Shown here one piece after another: positions 1-12,137 of a stretch of DNA of 64,000 bases. The stretch comes from Gonatopus flavifemur (taxonomy: Eukaryota > Arthropoda > Insecta > Hymenoptera > Dryinidae). The position numbers and the translations under genes were made by a program. The notes below the pieces were generated by a model. That model made no database searches. It worked only from the letters and a program-made list of their open reading frames with translations, and had not been told where the DNA came from. Within the stretch, counting starts at the first letter, position 1. Every line of letters starts with the position of its first letter. Location of the stretch: the NCBI GenBank assembly GCA_018340375.1, contig JAFFJZ010000043.1, forward strand, positions 682,001 through 746,000, read 5' to 3'.

Positions 1-2
1 AC

Positions 3-329
3 TTAAGATATAAATTACCAGTGAAATTCATTAGAATAGTCGCGCAGTGCAGGCTGGTAGGGAGAAAAATCTCTGTAATAAAAAATAGCTCAGGTATTAG
101 CACAGTGATAAGAAATGAAGAAACGTGTCTGATGTGTAATAGTCAAAAGTTAGAGTCATTGAAACACTTAATGATAGATTGCAGTCAATACAATCAATGT
201 AGCGCTAGTAAAGTGAGGGAAAAGGGGTTTGTAGAATTATTGAAAATCACAAACGAACAAGAAGTGAAAGAATTGTATTACTTCATGGATTCAGTCATGA
301 AAACCAGAGCATTCTGTATGTATGATTGA
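3..329 (+). CDS. Non-LTR retrotransposon (LINE) reverse transcriptase, C-terminal fragment
   Basis: The reading frame is open from the window edge and ends at 329, so only the C-terminus of a larger ORF2 protein is present. The segment begins with a basic Leu/Arg stretch (RIVAQCRL), then has a C-x2-C-x8-H-x4-C cluster (CLMC...KHLMIDC). In I/R1/jockey-type LINEs this cysteine-histidine motif lies downstream of the RT domain, and that is the basis of the call. The protein would act with LINE RNA in target-primed reverse transcription. The clade cannot be fixed from this much sequence. The UTR and tail that follow support a 3' LINE terminus. No disabling change is seen in the visible part. Confidence 0.7.
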   Translation, partial: LRYKLPVKFIRIVAQCRLVGRKISVIKNSSGISTVIRNEETCLMCNSQKLESLKHLMIDCSQYNQCSASKVREKGFVELLKITNEQEVKELYYFMDSVMKTRAFCMYD

Positions 330-520
330 GACCAATATTAATATACTATATAAGAGAACTTAGTTACTTAAAATGAATATTTGTACACTTGAATTAAAAG
401 AAAATGCACATTGTAAATAGCGTGTAAAAGTATAACTAAATCCTCCTTTGTAATAGGTATAAACCTGTGGTACAAATAAAGTTATTATTATTATTATTAT
501 CATTATAATAAAATTTCATA
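330..520 (+). mobile_element. LINE 3' UTR with (TTA)n tail
   Basis: About 150 bp of AT-rich sequence follows the stop codon and ends in a run of TTA/ATTA triplets near 482-512. A short-period A/T tail of this kind marks the 3' end of I-type and related LINEs. The 5' part of the element is outside the window or truncated. Confidence 0.6.
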
Positions 521-689
521 ACTACCAAATACGTTATTTACACAAATGTTGAAGTTACAATTTCTTTATTGTTGATTTTACAGCATTCGAAGTAGTCTTG
601 AATGCAACAACATTTCCACGGATCAGGGATGCGTGATTGAACGGAAGTGTTCCCTCCACTGTTTTGCACTTTTCATGCCTAGTTTTGGA

Positions 690-2167
690 TTACTCAGTTG
701 CAACTCTGTAGTCGCCCTGAGAACAAAAGCATAGATGATAATTTTTTAAACTATCTGAAGCCCACTCATATAGTTCTGCAGCTGTTAGAATCTCATTTCT
801 TGTCCCTCTCTGTGGGCAGAGAGGGCGTTTCGATATCGTCTTGCTGGGCGTTTTAATGTACCGCCAACACCATCGCGAGCTTCTTTCCCATGAGCAGTAG
901 CGAAAAAGTTCCACTCTGCTTCTACTTCGAAATCTTTTTTATGATGACTTGAATGACGAAAATTTTTCTCATTTTTATACTGCTGTGGTGCACCGTCGGA
1001 AGAATAGATAATTTTTTTAACAACTGCAAACTTTTCTTCCAGAAACTGGATCAGTCTCTTCTGGAACATGAACACAGCAATAGTATCATGTTCAAGACAA
1101 TCCGATATTCCAACGTAGGATAGACGCTCGATCTTATTGGTTGGAATATCATGATAGTATATGACGAATGGGTGAACTGTCGCTTGATTATTATTCCAAT
1201 GAAACCCTTGGACGGCTTCTTGTAAAACAAATGCGAAGTTTTCTGAAAAATCAAGCGTCGCCACAAATTCACCTGGTTGTAGATTTTCTTTAATATTCTT
1301 GAAATGCCGAGATTGTTCCGTAGCAACGAAATCATGTAATTTTAATTTCGTCAATTTCTCCACGAGCGAGGAAATAAATCCTTCCTCACTGTCAGTTATA
1401 ATTTTCAAAGTGGATCTAAATTCAAATTATAATAATTGAGATACTTCATGACAAGAATTAATAACTTCGTTTCAATGTGAGGAAAAAGTTACCTATCAGT
1501 GGAAATCCATTGTTTGTAAGTAATCTCATCAATTTTTTGCATTATCAGAAGTTTCAATCAATTTATTGCATGAAATATTTTTGTCCGGGCACGATTTGCA
1601 TTGGCCTTCGTAACATTCACTACTTGGTACTGAACACAACAAGTATCGAAGGAGCAATTTGTATGCGTTTTTCCCATGGATAGGAATGTCCCAAGTTTCA
1701 GTCAATTGACTAAATTTGCAACCTGAAAATGAATTTTTGAGTAGAATGTTGCTTAGAGGTAATTCGAAGTTCCCGCTGTTCAAAAGTATGTATAATTTAC
1801 CTTCGATCATCAGTTCAACATTTTGATGGACAATGCAAACGCATACAATGTGAGTTCCACTAGCCCCAGTCAAAATGCATTCGGTTGGCCGAAGTTCAGC
1901 AAATTTGGAGAATCCAACTTGCAAATCCGGAAACTCAAATTCGAAGCACTGGTATAGTTCTTGTAAGTTGCAATGAAGAAGTCTTCTCTGGGTTTTTTCT
2001 TTAAAGCCATCACTATTTTCAATCAAGACATGATATGTCATTCCTGGGAGTTCTCTTGAGTTTTGCTCACATAGATGAAACTGCTCTATTGCAGCGATCG
2101 TTTCATTTGGGAGTCCTTCCCCGGTTTGTGCGTCAGGCACAGAAAGGACTCTCTTTTCATCTTTCAA
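690..2167 (-). pseudogene. Decayed DDE-like transposase of an unnamed invertebrate family (element U)
   Basis: Two large minus-strand blocks, 2167-1529 and 1408-785, plus a frame-shifted tail to 690, form one protein. The N-terminal part has GFSKFAELRP followed by GASGTHIVCVCIVHQNV, a Cys/His-rich stretch. The second block has an acidic motif in LDFSENF, then SSDGAPQQYKN and FFATAHGKEARDGVGG. The spacing of Asp residues inside hydrophobic strands resembles an RNase H-fold DDE transposase. From memory, proteins with these exact motif types are very common in invertebrate gene sets as uncharacterised repeats, but I cannot assign a superfamily. Stops and at least two frameshifts (near 1410-1528 and 785-900) make it non-functional. 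The start region is duplicated in inverted orientation at 3.9 kb. Confidence 0.6.
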
Positions 2168-4081
2168 TTTTATCGCTTAATTGACCATGTATTGAGAGCA
2201 GTTAAATCGTTTTATTATATCAGTAAATTTGAACAAAGATGGCAAAGATGTTGAAATTCGGAACTTATCGTCTCTGAAAAGGTCACAGTTCATTTCATTG
2301 ATCAAATTATCGAATCACAAGTGGCCGTACGTACATGATTGAGGGAAGTATTAGGATTCGATACATTTCCATTTCATGTGATTATCGTTCAACAATATTT
2401 GAAGTTTTCAATTTTGAAATATGACCGGAATGTATTTTCGGCCTGGAACTTATCTTGGTACGTGGTCATGACTTCTTCGTGAGCTTTCACTCTATCGTCA
2501 TTGTCGATAGCAATTCTCACATTTGTGATTTCTTCGAATTTTCGCTTGATGGTTGCTTGTGCAGATTCTACTTTTTCAGTCCCATATTTTTTTTCAAAAA
2601 GTCTATCGAGATGAAGAAATTATTAATAGATAGTAATGATTACACTGAGAGAAATTCATACAGTTACTGTAACTAGAACGTCTCAACTGAACATTCTTAA
2701 TGGGATCTACTGAAAATTTGATTGATTCAATCAAAAACTCGGAGTTGATTTATTCCTCTAAGAATATTTGGTTGAGACCTTTTAGTTACATTGATCACAT
2801 AAATCTACCCGCGTATGAGAAGATTTTTTCAATGGAATCAAAAATGTAATGCATTTACATACTTGCTATCGTCAATTCGGCTCTCATCTGAAGCAGAAAG
2901 TGCAGTATTGAGTTTTTGTTTACGTACACTCTGTTCTGTGAATTCTTCTGTTCTATCGTCGTTGTCCGACGAGCATTATTCTAAGTTGTGATTGGGGGGC
3001 TTGTTCTGCTTTGACCCCATCAATTTTTATCCTACATTCGGTGCAAACTACTGCATTATCAAGTACTGATTCAAATTTCTATTAATTTCTTCCGATAATC
3101 TCCTCAAGTCTTTTACACTACCTTCAAAGAAGGAAAGGGATCACAACAATAGTGGAGGGAGCTAAAAAGTGCTACGTCAATAATGCAACAGAGCATCACT
3201 CAACAATTGGAAACTTGAACGCGTAAAAACAGACTACTGATATACGAGAATTCACGGCCATTGCAGGTTCCGAATGGATTCCAGCAAAGCTTTGTCTTTG
3301 GCGGACTCATATCAATTCATGAGTGAAGTCGAATAATTTGAATACTGAACGAAAATCCGCTATGAAAATTCAAAGGTTTCCACACAACTTTTGAACAAGA
3401 ACAAACATCAGCCGGAAATAAATTGATTGTGATCTAAACAGACTAACCTCAGTCGCATCGACATATGAATAACGCGTAACAACAATTGAAATCAGCCGAA
3501 TACAAGTTGATAGTTATCTAAATAAACTGAAGTTGATCGCATCGCAGCCGAGTAGAACATTTTCAATGCACGAAGAAGTCATGACTACGTACCAAGATAA
3601 GTTCCAGGCCGAAAATACATTCCGGTAATATTTCAAAATTGAAAACTTCAAATATTGTTGAACGATAATCACATGAAATGGAAATGTATCGAATCCTAAT
3701 ACTTCCTTCAGGTATGTACGTACGGCCACTTGTGATTCGATAATTTGATTAATGAAATGAACTGTAATCTTTTCAGAGACGATAAGTTCCGAATTTCAAC
3801 ATCTTTGCCATCTTTGTTCAAATTTACTGATTTAATAAAACGATTTAACTGTTCTCAATACATGGTCAATTAAGCGATAAAATTGAAAGATGAAAAGAGA
3901 GTCCTTTCTGTGCCTGACGCACAAACCGGGGAAGGACTCCCAAATGAAACGATCGCGGCAATAGAGCAGTTTCATCTATGTGAGCAAAACTCAAGAGAAC
4001 TCCCAGAAATGACATATCATGTCTTGATTAAAAATAGTGATCGCTTTAAAGAAAAAACCCAGAGAAGACTCCTTTATTGCA
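1968..4081. repeat. Inverted duplication, ~510-bp arms around a ~1.09-kb spacer
   Basis: The minus-strand sequence from about 2480 to 1968 is repeated on the plus strand from about 3570 to 4081. Paired coordinates add to 6050-6051 along the arm. Both arms carry the same N-terminal coding segment of element U and its upstream region. Homology stops abruptly at both outer ends, so this is not a simple TIR of one element. The spacer contains a TA-flanked CACTGAGAGAAA end near 2646 but no recognisable gene. Confidence 0.75.
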
Positions 4082-4101
4082 CCTCACATTTGTGTCAATA
4101 A
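3883..4101 (+). pseudogene. Second, N-terminal-only copy of the element U protein
   Basis: About 60 codons match the start of the minus-strand ORF at 2167, including the VPDAQTGEGLPNETIAAIEQ stretch, with only a few substitutions. Similarity ends where the frame runs into unrelated sequence after about 4081. It is the right arm of the inverted duplication and has no catalytic part. Confidence 0.65.
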
Positions 4102-4914
4102 CGTACTTGTGTCAGTAACGTAGTCATAAAATTCTATTGGGATATCCTTAAGTAATCATTTACACAATAACAAACTGAGAAAAAATGGTTGCAAAATGAT
4201 TATCGACAAACAAACCAAAAATTGTATAATTTCCTCGCACTGTGAAATTTCAGTCTCGCGCAAAATCATGCCATAACGTGAGCTGCTTCACTAAAACGTT
4301 CATAACTTCCACAATTTTGAAAGCTCCTCGAATTTCAAAGTTGGAAAATGTTCGTGAAGAATGCAGCTACAACATAAATTTTTTTCAAAAAAATCGAAGA
4401 CCGGGCCTTTCGAGATAAATTGACTTTTTTGAGAAAAATAATTTTTTTTCCAAAGAATTTTGGGAAAAAAATTTTTTCAAAAATTTCTCCAAAAATAGAA
4501 TCTAGTTGAGCAGATGTGTGAATCCTTCCAGAATTTTACCTCAATCCACTGTTAAGATAATAGAAAATGAATAAAAATGTGATTTTTGTTTGTTTGTACT
4601 GTAAAATCCATACGACTGCATGAAGAAGGCTAATATTTGGGGTTTTGTCTTTGTTCGAGCACCTCTCTGACTCCACCAAATTTGGTCTAAATCGGGAACA
4701 TGTCAGTTTTTTTTCGGCCGATCTGACGTGGAATGCACTATATGCTCGCTTCGTTCGCATCCCGATCAATTCCGATATCCGGGGATGTATAAAAGGCACT
4801 TATCGTTCTCTTGCTCAGCTCAAAATGTTTCGGATGTAGCATTCAGAAAACCTGAAACTAATTGCCCACCATTCTTCATATCATCTCCGAATGCTTTAGA
4901 AACATGTTACTAAA
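4102..4914. other. No gene recognised
   Basis: AT-rich sequence with poly-A and poly-T tracts (for example 4380-4490). The ORFs present are short and look like chance frames. I see no TIR pair here. Confidence 0.4.
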
Positions 4915-5450
4915 CAATTGCAGAATTGACCATGAGTGCCGAAATGACTAGTTTCGCGTCCGCCATATTGGATCCTTCGACTTGAAATTTTTTTTGACGT
5001 CAGATTTGGATCCCTAACCTTCGAAAACCCCTAGAACACGTTTTTCACATGAATCCAGCCATAAATGCAAAAACGACTAAACTCACGTCCACCATCCTGG
5101 ATCCGTCATCTTTATTCCGGGATACGACACCGGAATTGGAATCAGCACCCTCGGAAACTCCCAGGACTCATGATTCATCTAAATCTCTCCACAAATGCGA
5201 AATCGACTAAATTCACGTCCACCATCTTGGATCCGCCATCTTGAATTCGTTTTCCGACGTCAGATTCAAATCCCCCGCCCTCAAAATCCTCTAGAACCAA
5301 TGTTTCATATGAATCTGTCCACAAATGCGAAATTGACCAAATTCACGTCGGCCATTTTGGACCCACCATCTTGAGTTCGGGATTTGACTCCAGATTCGGA
5401 TTCAGCACCCTTGAAAACCCCTAGGACCCATGTTTCATGATAATCCATCG
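4915..5450. repeat. Tandem array, about four units of ~130 bp
   Basis: The phrase CACGTCCACCATCTTGGATC and its variants recur near 4955, 5086, 5215 and 5343, with the rest of the unit conserved around it. The unit also contains CCGCCATCTTGAAT. Its reverse complement is the core of the 121-bp repeats beside the piggyBac left end at 18.24-19.2 kb, so the two arrays are relatives. Confidence 0.75.
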
Positions 5451-6079
5451 ATTCAAGCCAAGATAACGAATATGCAAAGACTGAAGATAATAACTCTACC
5501 AACAATTCGAGACACATCCCATCAATTATCCCGATGCTACCCAATGTTTATCAAGAATTTACTTTGGCTAGGGACTACGCAATGTGTACAATCCTTCCAC
5601 ACTTATTTCTCATTCATCTTGATTTGTTGATGGATCCATTATTATTCATTATTTCCGATTGTTTTCGGGAATCCACTTTCCTAGAATGATACATCATACG
5701 CCCTCCCATTTGATTGAAAAAAAAACATGCAAACATCTTCATCCGATGGAGAGTTAAGGAAGGTCTACACCGGCTCTGACTGCTCCCAGATCAATCTTCA
5801 AGTGGTCATGATTCGGCGAAAAATTGACCGATTCCAAAAAACAAAAAACGGCTGTATTTGGGCTGAAAACCCCCATCGAATGAGCTATCGCAAGCCCCTT
5901 CACCTCATGCAATAATTTCGCCCCCCTCGCCCCCCATCGCCTTCTTCAAGATTGAGGACTTCTCACCCTCCCAGTATGATAGATTCTGTTCCCCCGTTGA
6001 ATTTAAAAAAAAATTACCTCATTATTTCCACCCGTTCAGGAGTTATTAGGGTGTATCCAGACTTCTGCACCACCCTGTA
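5451..6079. other. Unassigned DNA ending in a CAGGGTG-type transposon terminus
   Basis: No protein is recognised. The stretch ends with CACCCTG followed by TA at 6077-6079, the mirror image of the TA/CAGGGTG ends of elements C and S. It is probably the right end of another member, with a left end I could not find. Confidence 0.35.
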
Positions 6080-6110
6080 TACCTATATATATATATATAT
6101 ATATATATGT
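6080..6110. repeat. (TA)n microsatellite
   Basis: An uninterrupted TA run directly abuts a CAGGGTG-type terminus. Similar runs lie at 10209-10240 and just before 63722. Confidence 0.9.
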
Positions 6111-6330
6111 ATACAGCGGAGGAAATTTTCTTCGAGATCACATTTTTTCTCAGAAAAAAATTAAAAAAGAATAGAAGGACTTGTCCAAACGCAATACAAA
6201 AGCAATAGTCCTTGGGGAAGGGTTTGAAGAAGGTCCTCTATAAATTTCATCCAATTTGGTCCACTCGGTTCAGAGTTATCCCAAATACAGACAGACAGAC
6301 ATACAGACAACTCCACGGATTATCAATCAG
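6111..6330. repeat. Dispersed repeat with CAGACAGACA motif
   Basis: A moderately GC-richer block contains TCCACTCGGTTCAGAGTTAT followed by an ACAGACAGACAGACATACAG run. Phrases like this are familiar from dispersed repeats in arthropod genomes. I give no family name because only one copy is visible here. Confidence 0.4.
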
Positions 6331-7059
6331 TATTGCATGAAATGAAAAACTATCCAACTTCCAATTGGATGACTCAAATATTCTAAAAGATACGGTCAGA
6401 GCGTACGATAGCGGGTGCAATATGCTTCGATATAGGTATGTCGATGTGAAGTTGGATAGCGTATCTGGCTCATTATCCGAGGGACCCGGGATCGTAACTC
6501 ATCGCCGAGTAAGCGTTGTTACAAGGATGATCGGAATATCACAATCCATCTGTGACTATCAAACTTCGAAAGGGCGCTAGGTTTTCCAAGGTGTATGTCG
6601 TTGCGAATGGGTAGAAATAGAATTTCTATTTTTTCGATTTTAATATTATCACAATTGTGCATATTTTTCTATCCAACTACTGGATAGTTCATCTGTGTCA
6701 GTCACTGGGAAATTTGAGCGTTACATTATTACCACTCCACTGTCTGATATTACCAGTCAGTGGTGAGATAGTACCAAAATCGACTAGCCCATAGCTGGAT
6801 AGTGATGAGTTTCAATTTCCACTCGGGAAAATGTTCATGCGGGTATTGATAAAATGAAATTTTTTCACTTTTTCTCCTGCAAATTAAATCTTTTCCTAAG
6901 CTTTTCCTATGTTTGGTACATGTTCCAGGGACAACTTTGAGCTAAAAAGAATTGGATCAACATTGTTCTATAATTGTTACGTTGTTTCCAATGATCAGTC
7001 GGTCACGATACATTTGTAATATTCCAGGAATGGACATTGCGCTCAGCGCAACCTTGGTA

Positions 7060-7310
7060 CAAGCATAAAAATGATTCATGTGAAGAAATCAAACTAGCTG
7101 TGCGTAAACTGGACACAAATTGTGTACAGAAATGGGCATGCAAGAATCATCCATGATATTTGGAAAGAGAATCCACGAATGAGTCATTTTAACATGTATC
7201 TTTTCATGCCCATTTCCATACACAATTTATGTCTAGCCAGTATGAGTTTTTTTACACAGGGAATATTGGTTGAGAACAGTCGTACCAATATTGTACGCAT
7301 GAGTGATGCC
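7060..7310. repeat. Imperfect palindrome (~250 bp)
   Basis: The segment containing ACACAAATTGTGTA and ATGGGCATG near 7110-7141 is mirrored at 7200-7235 by CATGCCCATTTCCATACACA. Flanking words (TTGGTACAAGC and GTACCAATATTGTACG) extend the pairing. It is probably a small non-autonomous inverted-repeat element. The termini are not resolved. Confidence 0.45.
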
Positions 7311-8776
7311 ATGTTGATAATCAGTGACTGGATTTCGAATTTTCAATTGTTGAAGACTTGTGCATAAGGGTGAGGCTATACTGATAGAACATCAGGTCTG
7401 CCTCCCTAAAAGTTTGAATACAGCGAATCTCGCCACGCGGTTGAGTCAACTAAATATTGATTGAAATGATTGAGCCAGGATTTACTTCAATCGATATCCA
7501 GTTGGCTCAATCGCGCAGCGAAATTCACCGCGTCTAGTTACTTACGCAGTAGGCTGCACTATTCTTTTCTCAATGTAGGGGCGAGTCTAAGCTCACTCTA
7601 GAGTCGCCACGATTAACCCCAGCCTGATTGAGCTTGACCTGATGATTTTGCACGCTAAAATAGATGGCATAATTGGCACAAATAGAGATCGAACTTGGCT
7701 AAATGTTGAATGTTATGATACAAAGACAGCAACTGATCTCTGAGAACCATTTGCAAGCCTGCCTGACTTCATGATCCCTGTATGACTTTGGAAAGCACTG
7801 TTTCATTGATTTGCAAGGATCTGCAAGGGATACTTTTTTATCGGATCGCTACAGGTCGGAAAATAAATTTTGTTTTTTGATTGGATACTTTATGAATTCA
7901 ATTGGTTCAACAATGGAATCCCTTCTTCATTTTCATCGTTGAAATAATGGAAAGAGTCAATTATTATTGGAATGAAGAGTACAAATTCTTTTCGAATTTA
8001 TGCTCCGTCCAAAAGAACTAATCAACGAAAATTTGAAATATTTGTTCTTTCCGTGTACCAAATCATTTTTAGTTCAGACGATCAAACATGTTTTGGTAAG
8101 ATCATTTGCTTAACGTAGCCAAATTTCAGTGAGAGCCACTAAACTGTTACACTAACGCAAATATTTGGTTAGACACATAATAACAAAATGTTTCAGTCAG
8201 CATAATAAAACAGTTTTCTCAATGTAGAAAACAGCACTGATTTGCCAGTAGATTCAGCGATTCTCAGTAGTTTTTACTGATTCGGATATACATGAAAAAA
8301 AGTATATGGGATTGATCACCATTCGCCCCAGTTCTCATCGTGACTTTAGAATAGGGAGTGAGTGATGACTCGCGGATTACTGATTAACATATTACGATGT
8401 TGACCTATCGTTTCCATGGTAACGTAAACAGTTTATCGTACTCATTCCAATTTCGAATGGAACTTATTACGATTTTGAAATATCTGTCACAAAATTACCA
8501 TTCTTCATCGTCACCGTATACTTCTTTTCGTGTAGAGACCCATGTACCAATTGATGAATGGCTTAGTACTGGTTGGATACAGGCTGTGGGTGTGCAACCG
8601 TTGGCGGCCGGCATCTTTAAGAATGCGGAATGATAACGCTAAATAACCTTCATATGAACTCAGATATTCCAGCATTTACGTCATATGTGGGTAAAAATTT
8701 CTGAAGTGACGCCATGATTTTCGATGTTTAAAGAAAAATTGGAACAAAGCATCAGAAGTTAATCTACTAGGTAGTA
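7311..8776. other. Unassigned DNA with isolated transposon-like ends
   Basis: No gene is recognised. The 78-codon plus-strand frame at 8397-8633 has no motif I know. TTTTCTCAATG followed by TA occurs at about 7566-7578 and 8214-8226, and TTCTTTCCGTG followed by TA near 8048-8060. These match right ends of the CACTGAGAAAA/CACGGAAAG families, but no left partners were found. Confidence 0.35.
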
Positions 8777-8894
8777 TTAGGACCTTGGATAAGTGCTTGC
8801 TGTTTTTTTACAAAATAAAAACTTTATTTAAAATATAAGGAAAAAGAACGTTTCATTCAAAGTATTGGCTATCACTAGAGACCACTTTCTCCCA

Positions 8895-9956
8895 CACAGT
8901 TGAAAATTTTGTGTAAATGTGTTAAAAAATACGTGTGTCATGAATTTTCTGTTGAATATCCAACACAACCACGTGTAACTTCTACAGACAGTCCTTGTGT
9001 AATCAGGTCTCAACTGATTTATAATGTGAAATCATTCAAACAAGTGAAAAAAGTGTCAAAATGACACAGATCTTATTCAACTCAAGATTGAACATAAAAA
9101 TTGTGTTATTCTCAACTACCAAGGGGAGATCGCTAGTGGTGGGAGCTATTTTTTTATGAAACTTCTATGTACGTGTAACTTTAGTAGTCGTCGGAAGAAC
9201 TATTCATTCATTTTGGTTTTAGCTTTCATTCTAATGGAAATTTGTTTTCTATATATGTGAATTTGAAGATAGAGTGCGAGTTGATATACGCAAAGAAAGT
9301 ACACTCAATCAAAGGACCGGCAGTGGCTTGAGTGATACAGCTTCAACATTCGGTCCCGACGATCCATGTTCAATGCTTACTGAAGTATTGTTTTTTTCAA
9401 TTTATTCTCACACCGAGAGAAAAAGCATACTGCAGAAGTATGACACAATAAAGTTTCTGATGCATTCGTCATAACTTGCTTCCAACGCTCGGTACCCATG
9501 CTTAGAAAGCATGTGACACATACCCAAAAAGCATGGTCTCGTGCGTTAACTGTATGAGTCCCGAGCGTTAAAAGTACGTTGTAACAAATGCGTTAGAAGC
9601 ATTGAAGTGTGTCATGCTTCTGAAGCATGCTTTTTCTCTCGGTGCATGCATTGTTTCAACACGAAAAAAGTGTGATTCTCACATTTGATTGATGTAAAAA
9701 AAATCCATAAATTACACTTGTGAACTGTTGATTCATTCCTTATTTTGGATTTCGTTTGACAGTACTTATGTGTTGAATTTACACTATCGGAAATTCCAAT
9801 CAAAATTTTATCAACATCTTTTTGTGTTATATTATTTACATCGAGCTTGAGTTATTAGCTAACACAAATGCATTACGTGATATCGACACAAAAATATGTG
9901 TGGACCGTTTGGGACATGTGAAATGTGTTGAATTTAACACAAAATTTCCAACTGTG
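8895..9956. mobile_element. MITE I (CACAGTTG termini, 2-bp CA duplication)
   Basis: TIRs are CACAGTTGAAAATTTTGTGT on the left and the complement of CACAGTTGGAAATTTTGTGT on the right. CA flanks both sides (8893-8894 and 9957-9958). Excising it restores the mariner A reading frame across an SER/WEKV junction. The interior is rich in ACAC/GTGT words and has no ORF. It contains the 234-bp element at 9411. Confidence 0.85.
9411..9644. mobile_element. Palindromic MITE (CACCGAGAGAAAAAGC termini)
   Basis: CACCGAGAGAAAAAGCAT at the left is mirrored by ATGCTTTTTCTCTCGGTG at the right, with CA on both flanks. The interior repeats GCATGC/GCTTC words in both orientations, so the whole unit can fold back. 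It is nested in MITE I. Confidence 0.85.
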
Positions 9957-10206
9957 CATCTTTCTGACAGTATATGAATTCCGCGGTGGGAAAACGACAT
10001 GTGTTTTGAGGCTATCCAAGAATCGACCCATTTCTTAGCTTCTGCGTAAGAATGAAAACGCTGGTCAGCTAAGCCATGTGCCATCGACAGTGCCGGATTT
10101 ACCCATGGTGGGACCCCTAGGCGGAATTTCGTGGGGGGCCCATGTGAGGCGACCGATTTCCAAACATTGAGGTTCTTTGAAATAAGAATGTTCAAGTCGT
10201 GTATAC

Positions 10207-10242
<36 letters not shown>

Positions 10243-10700
10243 TACTTGAATTAATATCTGTATTTATTATTTCATTATTTCATATGTGACGGGACATTAT
10301 AATTCATTATGAACTTACACTGAATATAACTCATTTTAATTTAAACAATGAGGGAAATATCAAAGTAATTGTCGAAATAACGTTTTTTCACAAAAGTGAT
10401 GTTACTAAATATAACATTTTGTCGTCAATTTTCATTTTATAGTCCATTCAACTTCTGAATATGTTCATCTATTATACAGGGTGTCTCATTTTAAATAGCC
10501 AGGGCTTATATCTCCCAAAGTATTGGGTGTGTGAATATAACTCCGACTTTTCCTAACACATGTCGTTGTTAATATTGCTTACGTGTACTAATGGATGGCA
10601 ATACTTGTATTCGATAGTACTTTTCGTCAGCTCTAAAATGCACTATGCGACATTTGGTTTGGGTTGTGAGCAACAAGTTTTTACCTCCTTGAACATGTCG

Positions 10701-11097
10701 CCCGGGAAAAAAAATTCCATATATGGACTCATATATGGATTCATATATGCATTCATATATGAGCATATATGGATTTTGGCCATATATGTTCATATATAGT
10801 CATATATGAAAGTGGGGAATCTATCAGCATTGATCTCACTTCTCTCTCCTTTGGTTTTTCATCACATTCCATGTAAAATTGTGACATTTCTTGTCCATAT
10901 ATGGATGTATATGATAATGTATGATTGACTATGATCACATATGGCCATATACAGTCTCATTCATACATGATCATATATGGCCAAAATCCATATATGCTCA
11001 TATATGATCTCATATATGTTTATATATGTTCATATATGATTCATATATGATTCATATACGCTCATATACGACCATATATGAATTATTTTTTCCCGGG
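10701..11097. mobile_element. CCCGGG/CATATATG element E1
   Basis: Ends are CCCGGGAAAAAAAATTCCAT and the complement of CCCGGGAAAAAATAATTCAT, flanked by CG on both sides. The interior is almost entirely CATATATG-type words in both orientations around a ~100-bp unique core with TTGATCTCACTTCTCTCTCC. Length is 397 bp. It lies two codons into the mariner D gene. The long ORFs in both strands are by-products of the repeat. Confidence 0.88.
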
Positions 11098-11384
11098 CGG
11101 TTTTCGTTCCAAGTGAACATTATTTGCGGGAAGTGTTGTTACACCATTTTATTGCAAAGAAAAGTGCAGCGGAAACGTATCGTTTGCTTGTGGAGATTTA
11201 TAGTGAGCATGCTCCATCTAATACAACTTGCAAAGAATGGTTCCGACGATTTCAAAATGATGATTTTGGCACTGAGGACAAAGAACATGGAAAATTACCA
11301 AAAAAATGTGGAGATGCTCATTTGGAAGCATTATTGACGGAGGATTCTTGCCAGACTCGAGCAAAACTGGTAGCATCATTGAAT

Positions 11385-12037
11385 CCCGGGAAAAAAAATT
11401 CCACATATGCACCCATATATGGATTCATATATGGTCATATATGAAAGCGGGGAATCTATCAGCATTGATCTCACTTCTCTCTCCTTTGGTTTGTCATCAC
11501 ATTCCATGTAAAATTGTGACATTTTTTTGCCCATATATGGATGTATATGATAATGTATGATTGAATATGATCACATATGGCCATACCCTATGGAAAAGAT
11601 CTCATAGAAACTAATACGTGGAATCTATGAGACTTTATGAGATTTTATATGAGCATTTGTCCAGGGGTTTATGAGATTTTATAATGCCATTATGCGAATT
11701 AATAAGCACAAAATTGGATTTTATCAGGGTTTATAAGCAATCGTGAAAAATCTCGTAAAGACGTTTAGAATGAAAATTCCCTATGAGATTTTGGTGTGCT
11801 TTTGTCCAGGAGTTTATCAGAATGTATCAGCATTCATAAGACCTTTTCAACAGGGTATACAGTCTCATTCATACATGATCATATATGACTAAAATCCATA
11901 TATGCTCATATATGATCTCATATATGTTTATATATGTTCATATGTATTTAATATATGTTCATATATGATTCATATATGATTCATATATGATTCATATACG
12001 CTCATATACGACCATATATGAATTATTTTCTCCCGGG
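11385..12037. mobile_element. CCCGGG/CATATATG element E2
   Basis: Same termini and same core as E1, with AT on both flanks (11383-11384, 12038-12039). Excision restores the mariner D frame. It is 653 bp because element F (270 bp) sits inside. Without F it is 381 bp, close to E1 (397) and E3 (359). Confidence 0.88.
11586..11855. mobile_element. Element F (CCCTATGGAAAAGATCTCAT termini)
   Basis: CCCTATGGAAAAGATCTCAT is mirrored by ATAAGACCTTTTCAACAGGG at the right, with TA on both sides. E1 shows the same locus without it (GGCCATATACAGTCTC), which fixes the boundaries. The interior repeats TTTATGAGATTTTAT-type words and their complements. Confidence 0.88.
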
Positions 12038-12137
12038 ATGTTGAACGATCAACTGTTGCGAATCGTTTAAAAGCAATGGGAATAGTTCAGAAACCCAATA
12101 ACTGGGTTCCACATGAATTGAAAGAAAGAGACATAGA

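Noticed and set aside
10560..11560. Overlapping ORFs on both strands rich in Tyr/Ile (IYGFIYGHI-type)
   Set aside because: They arise from CATATATG words in E1 and E2, open on both strands because the word is palindromic; only the mariner segment at 11098-11384 is real coding sequence.
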